Of a DNA stretch of 32,579 bases, positions 29,945 to 32,579 are shown in pieces (the first letter of the stretch is position 1; the number at the start of each line of letters is the position of its first letter). The notes beneath the pieces are model-generated. The model had not been told where the DNA came from, did no database searches, and saw only the letters and a list, made by a program, of their open reading frames with translations. Where the stretch lies: NCBI GenBank assembly GCA_005884005.1, contig VAWI01000065.1, positions 1 to 32,579 of the forward strand, in the 5' to 3' direction. The translations under genes and the position numbers were made by a program. The DNA comes from Actinomycetota bacterium (GTDB lineage: Bacteria > Actinomycetota > Thermoleophilia > Gaiellales > Gaiellaceae).

Positions 29945-31470
29945 CGCTCCGTGAGCGCCTCGCCCGCCAGCCGCCCGGCTATCAGTTCACGATCGGCCGG
30001 ATCCTCGCGATCTACTCCGGGCTGATGGTGGCGCTGCTCCTTGCCGCGCTCGACCAGACGATCGTCGCGACCGCGCTGCCGAGGGTGGTTTCCGACCTCG
30101 GCGGGATCACGCAGTACACATGGGTCTTCACCGCGTACATGCTCGGCTCGACCGTGACTGTGCCGCTGTACGGCAAGCTCGGCGACGTCCACGGTCGCAA
30201 GCCGCTCTTCATCGTCGCGATCCTGATCTTTCTCACGGGCTCGGCTCTCTGTGGCGCGGCGCAGAACATGTGGGAGCTAGTCATCTTCCGCGCCGTCCAG
30301 GGTATCGGCGCCGGCGGCCTCTTCCCGCTGACGTTGGCGATGGTCGGGATGATCGTCCCGCCGCGCGACCGCGGGCGCTACCAGGGCCTGATTGGCTCCG
30401 TCTTCGCGGGCGCCTCGATCGTCGGCCCGCTCGTCGGAGGCTTCATCGTCGACAACATGAGCTGGCGCTGGATCTTCTACGTCAACCTGCCCGTCGGCGG
30501 CCTGGCGCTTGCCGTGATCCTCGTGACGATGCCGAGCCGGCCTTACAAGCAAGAGCATTCGATCGACTGGCTCGGCGCCGCCGTCCTCGCTGCCGGAACG
30601 AGCGCCCTGCTGCTCGGGCTCGTCTGGGGCGGCAATGAGTACCCATGGGGCTCGCCGGAGGTGCTCGGTGCGTTGATCGCGGCCGGCGTCCTGATAGCCG
30701 CTTTTGGGGTCATCGAACGCCATGTCATCGAGCCGATCCTGCCATTCGACCTGCTCCGCAACCAGACCGTTTCCTCGAGCGTCGCTTGCATGGCGCTCGT
30801 CGGGGCGGCCATGTTCGGGACGATCAGCTTCGTGCCGCTCTTCGTCCAGGGCGTGATCGGCACCTCGGCGACGTCATCGGGCGTCGTGCTGACGCCGCTG
30901 ATCCTGGGCGCGGTAGCGACCAGCGTTATCTCCGGCCAGATCGTCTCTCGGACCGGGCGCTATCGACCGAACACGCTGATCGGCCCGGTCATCCTCGGAG
31001 CGGGGATGTTCCTGCTCTGGCGCATGGACGTTCACACGACGAACGGTGAGGCTGCTCGCAACATGATCATCGCCGGGATCGGGCTAGGGATGATGATGCA
31101 GATCTTCGTCCTCTCGGTCCAGAACTCGGTGCCGCGAGCGGCAATGGGAACGGCCACGGCACTGACGCAGTTCTCCCGTTCGATCGGGGCGACTCTCGGC
31201 GTGACGCTGATGGGCGTGATCGTCAACCAGAATCTGCCGCCGACCGTGAGCACGAGCGGTGTCGCGATCCACCGCCTGCCCCGGGCCGGGCGGGTCGCGC
31301 TCGCGAACGCCCTCCACCCGGCGTTCCTCTCGGCGGTGTTCCTCTGTGCCGCCGTCTTCGTGATCTCGCTGTTTTGGGTCCGCGAGGCGCCGCTGCGGAC
31401 CGAGTTGGAGGGCCTGACCGTCGGTGACGAGGCGTCTCCGCAGCCGGGAACTCGCGCGGCAGCTCGTTAA
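29941..31470 (+). CDS. MFS exporter, DHA2 (EmrB/QacA) family
   Basis: 509 aa with about 14 membrane helices. Signature segments: LLLAALDQTIVATALPRVVSDLGG in helix 1 (motif D1), GKLGDVHGRKPLF (motif A) between helices 2 and 3, RAVQGIGAGGLFPLTLAMVG (motif B), and GPLVGGFIVDNMSWRWIFYVNLPVGGLAL (motif C of the 14-TM family). Such drug/H+ antiporters expel hydrophobic compounds. The ATG overlaps the DMT gene's stop. Its own TAA stop is part of the -10 element of the following HPPD gene. Substrate not inferable. Confidence 0.94.
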   Translation: MTLRERLARQPPGYQFTIGRILAIYSGLMVALLLAALDQTIVATALPRVVSDLGGITQYTWVFTAYMLGSTVTVPLYGKLGDVHGRKPLFIVAILIFLTGSALCGAAQNMWELVIFRAVQGIGAGGLFPLTLAMVGMIVPPRDRGRYQGLIGSVFAGASIVGPLVGGFIVDNMSWRWIFYVNLPVGGLALAVILVTMPSRPYKQEHSIDWLGAAVLAAGTSALLLGLVWGGNEYPWGSPEVLGALIAAGVLIAAFGVIERHVIEPILPFDLLRNQTVSSSVACMALVGAAMFGTISFVPLFVQGVIGTSATSSGVVLTPLILGAVATSVISGQIVSRTGRYRPNTLIGPVILGAGMFLLWRMDVHTTNGEAARNMIIAGIGLGMMMQIFVLSVQNSVPRAAMGTATALTQFSRSIGATLGVTLMGVIVNQNLPPTVSTSGVAIHRLPRAGRVALANALHPAFLSAVFLCAAVFVISLFWVREAPLRTELEGLTVGDEASPQPGTRAAAR

Positions 31471-31473
31471 AGT
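31468..31473 (+). promoter_or_regulatory. -10 element (TAAAGT), leaderless-type
   Basis: TAAAGT overlaps the MFS stop codon and ends 6 nt before the ATG of the HPPD gene at 31480. No Shine-Dalgarno sequence is present. Confidence 0.55.
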
Positions 31474-31479
31474 ACGAGC

Positions 31480-32579
31480 ATGAGCTCGACCGACTTCATG
31501 CCGCTGGATGGCTGGGATCACGTCGAGCTCTGGGTCGGCAACGCGAAGCAGGCCGCCTACTTCTACCAGCGCGCCTTCGGGTTCACGCGGACCGCCTACG
31601 CGGGGCCGGAGACCGGCGTCCGCGACCGCGCCTCGTACGTCGTTGAGCAGGGCGACATCCGGCTCGTCCTGACGAGCGGGCTGCGCTCCGACAGTGAGGT
31701 GACGCAGTTCGCCTGCCGTCACGGCGACGGCGCCCGCGACATCGCGCTGCAGGTGCCGAGCGCCGATGACGCGTATCGGACCGCGGTCCAGCGCGGAGCC
31801 CGCGGTATTGCGGAGCCGCATTGGGCGGAGGACGAGTTCGGTCGCGTTCAGCTCTCGTCGATCGCGACCTACGGAGACGTCATCCATACCTTCGTCAACC
31901 GCAAGGACTACGCGGGCCCATACCTGCCCGGTTACCGCTCGGCGGTCGAGAACGGGCACCCAGATCCCGGCGTCGGCCTGAAGGCTCTCGACCACGTCGT
32001 CGGCAACGTCGAGCTCGGGCGTATGAACGCGTGGGTCGAGTTCTACGAACGCGTCTTCGGGATGACCAACATCGTTCACTTCGGCGACGACCAGATCCAG
32101 ACCGAATACTCGGCGCTGATGTCGAAGGTGATGGCGGACGGAAGCGGCAAGATCAAGTTCCCGATCAACGAGCCGGCCGAGGGAAAGCGCAAGAGCCAGA
32201 TCGAGGAATACCTCGAGTTCAACCACGCCCCCGGTGTCCAGCACATCGCGATGCAGAGCGAGGACATCGTCGCTACGGTCACGAAGCTGAAGGAGCGCGG
32301 CGTGCTCTTCCTCGACACGCCCGACGCGTATTACGAGGAGGTCGAAGGTCGAGTCGGCGAGATCTCCGAGGACTACACCGACCTGAAGCGCCTGAAGATC
32401 CTGGCCGATCGCGACGAGGACGGCTACCTCCTGCAGATCTTCACGAAGACAGCCCAGGACCGGCCGACGGTCTTCTTCGAGGTGATCGAGCGGCACGGCG
32501 CGACGACCTTCGGGGAGGGGAACTTCAAGGCCCTCTTCGAATCGATCGAGCGCGAGCAGGCGCTGCGCGGAAACCTCTG
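31480..32579 (+). CDS. hppD: 4-Hydroxyphenylpyruvate dioxygenase (3' edge of window)
   Basis: 366 codons are read before the window ends in TG, so the stop codon is probably cut by one base; the last residues EREQALRGNL are the normal end of the family. Two VOC-type half barrels: residues 13-140 and 165-350. The Fe(II) ligands are His172 in LDHVVGN, His255 in GVQHIAMQ and Glu334 in FFEVIERHG. The enzyme turns 4-hydroxyphenylpyruvate into homogentisate in tyrosine breakdown. The start is fixed by TAAAGT 6 nt upstream. No other tyrosine genes are in view; they may lie to the right. Confidence 0.96.
   Translation, partial: MSSTDFMPLDGWDHVELWVGNAKQAAYFYQRAFGFTRTAYAGPETGVRDRASYVVEQGDIRLVLTSGLRSDSEVTQFACRHGDGARDIALQVPSADDAYRTAVQRGARGIAEPHWAEDEFGRVQLSSIATYGDVIHTFVNRKDYAGPYLPGYRSAVENGHPDPGVGLKALDHVVGNVELGRMNAWVEFYERVFGMTNIVHFGDDQIQTEYSALMSKVMADGSGKIKFPINEPAEGKRKSQIEEYLEFNHAPGVQHIAMQSEDIVATVTKLKERGVLFLDTPDAYYEEVEGRVGEISEDYTDLKRLKILADRDEDGYLLQIFTKTAQDRPTVFFEVIERHGATTFGEGNFKALFESIEREQALRGNL

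Noticed and set aside
31084..32496. 470-codon minus-strand frame at the right end
   Set aside because: Antisense to the MFS exporter end and to HPPD, whose metal ligands are all present on the plus strand.

Overview
The window is 32.6 kb of GC-rich chromosomal DNA with tightly packed genes and many GTG starts and 4-bp start/stop overlaps. The gene content (type 5 peptide ABC importer, PimA-like glycosyltransferase, exonuclease VII, UbiE-type methyltransferase, FabL-type reductase, HPPD) and several small proteins that I know as lineage-typical point to the Actinomycetota, most likely the class Thermoleophilia (Gaiellales or Solirubrobacterales). That placement is inference. I see no rRNA, tRNA, CRISPR array, insertion sequence or prophage.

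Layout. 201-3896 (-): M28 peptidase, L,D-transpeptidase, a small membrane protein, adenosine deaminase and a LuxR-type mini-regulator ending in a terminator. 4060-13069 (+): a five-gene oligopeptide importer (lipoprotein, OppC-like, OppB-like, two ATPases), then a glycosyltransferase, a flippase-like membrane protein and a short glycerate kinase. 13061-14707 (-): an MFS transporter fused to a cyclic-nucleotide-binding domain. 14814-14987 (+): a tiny acidic repeat protein, separated from the next block by a strong terminator hairpin. 15053-17968 (-): a compact signalling-like cluster of cNMP-binding protein, ECF sigma factor, 84-aa protein, intracellular subtilase and GAF protein. 18059-21135 (-): xseB, xseA, a 64-aa protein and a coiled-coil membrane protein. 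21152-22584 (-): an integral membrane protein and a UbiE-like methyltransferase. 22607-23477 (+): two conserved unknowns. 23474-24106 (-): a decayed amino-acid permease lacking its N-terminal half. 24116-24955 (-): a GNAT acetyltransferase. 25174-27104 (+): proline dehydrogenase and a class III aminotransferase. 27101-29007 (-): a methyltransferase, a FabL-like reductase and a 95-aa protein, with a pair of imperfect 46-bp repeats between the last two. 29039-32579 (+): DMT exporter, 14-TM MFS exporter and 4-hydroxyphenylpyruvate dioxygenase, which reaches the window edge about one base short of its expected stop.

Two things stand out. First, at least twelve starts that head transcription units are preceded by a TANNNT hexamer ending 6-9 nt before the start codon, with no Shine-Dalgarno sequence. 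This is the signature of leaderless mRNAs, and in two places it gives divergent promoters packed into 22-31 bp. Second, the 15.0-18.0 kb cluster joins a sigma factor, a cytoplasmic subtilisin-like protease, a GAF sensor and a stand-alone cNMP-binding protein. It lies beside a transporter carrying the same cNMP domain and a tiny repeat peptide. It is the best candidate here for an undescribed regulatory module.
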